Shown: in pieces, positions 63,755-64,000 of the stretch | How positions within the stretch are numbered: position 1 is the stretch's first letter | Layout: every line of letters begins with the position of its first letter | DNA from: Undaria pinnatifida | Lineage: Eukaryota; Sar; Phaeophyceae; Laminariales; Alariaceae | Assembly (NCBI GenBank): GCA_012845835.1 | Contig: JABAKD010000030.1 | Coordinates: 9,151,805 to 9,215,804 of the forward strand | Reading direction: 5' to 3' | Length of the DNA stretch: 64,000 nucleotides | Made by a program: the position numbers and the translations under genes | Notes under the pieces: model-generated | Told to the model about the DNA's origin: nothing | Database searches by the model: none | What the model saw: only the letters and a program-made list of their open reading frames with translations

Positions 63755-63885
63755 TAGTAACTCAGATCCGGGGTCACATAGCGGGCCCTCCTCCTCCCTC
63801 CCCACTTCGGCACGTGCTTTCATTTTTACCGCGAGGAAAATCGAGCATTTTCTTCCCTCGTCGACTCGCGTCGAATTGTACCTAG
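63755..63885. repeat. Dispersed repeat, copy B (pair with 60060-60195)
   Basis: See copy A. It begins near AGATCCGGGGTCACATAGCG, which parallels AGATTCGGGGCCACTAAGCA of copy A. Confidence 0.6.
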
Positions 63886-64000
63886 CAGGCGCTCTCAGCA
63901 GTTGATCTCTTTTTTTGATTGCATTTTTGCAAATTGGGTCATATTCATTGTGGTGGGTGTCGAACTCAAGGACAACCAAACGTTGGAGGTATTCGAGGGT

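Overview
This is eukaryotic nuclear DNA. It contains intron-rich genes with short exons (mostly 50-330 bp) separated by introns of about 0.4-9 kb, GT-AG splice sites, copia and LINE retroelement remnants, and many minisatellites. Exon size, intron size and element mix fit a stramenopile, most likely a brown alga (Ectocarpales/Laminariales type). The lineage call is inference from style, not from a marker gene.

Four spliced host genes can be reconstructed with matching splice phases. (1) MCM4, C-terminal half (+, 2392-8412): 7 exons covering Walker B to the winged helix. The 5' exons lie left of the window, beyond a copia element whose pol 3' end occupies 2-1327. (2) A short-chain dehydrogenase of the retinol-dehydrogenase type (+, 12045-17180): 6 exons, 361 aa, with a TIR element in intron 1. 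(3) A very long SMC-family ATPase gene (-, about 46001 down to 19466, 26.5 kb): about 30 exons and about 1,250-1,300 aa, with N-head, hinge and C-head all recognisable. It is SMC2-like but strongly diverged. (4) A MYND zinc-finger gene (+, 46260-55344): 6 exons, 254 aa. The SMC and MYND genes are head to head with about 258 bp between their start codons, so they probably share a promoter. The SDR and SMC genes converge on 17181-19465.

The rest is repeat-rich. SMC intron 1 (about 9 kb) holds a 4.5 kb TIR element (36965-41495) with subterminal arrays of about 42-bp repeats, a LINE fragment and a 270-nt pure C/T tract. It also holds a 2-kb tandem poly-C-rich array (43409-45350). A paralogous copy of that array (50080-52290) sits in the large MYND intron. 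tRNA-derived repeats occur near 23.5, 42.2 and 50.6 kb. From 55.3 kb to the right edge I see no host gene: it holds degraded LINE reverse transcriptase pieces, a TTTCATGG minisatellite, short hairpins and a dispersed repeat pair.

Functionally the host genes are housekeeping: replication licensing and fork helicase (MCM4), chromosome organisation (SMC), lipid/retinoid-type redox (SDR), and a MYND protein of unknown role. No operon logic applies.
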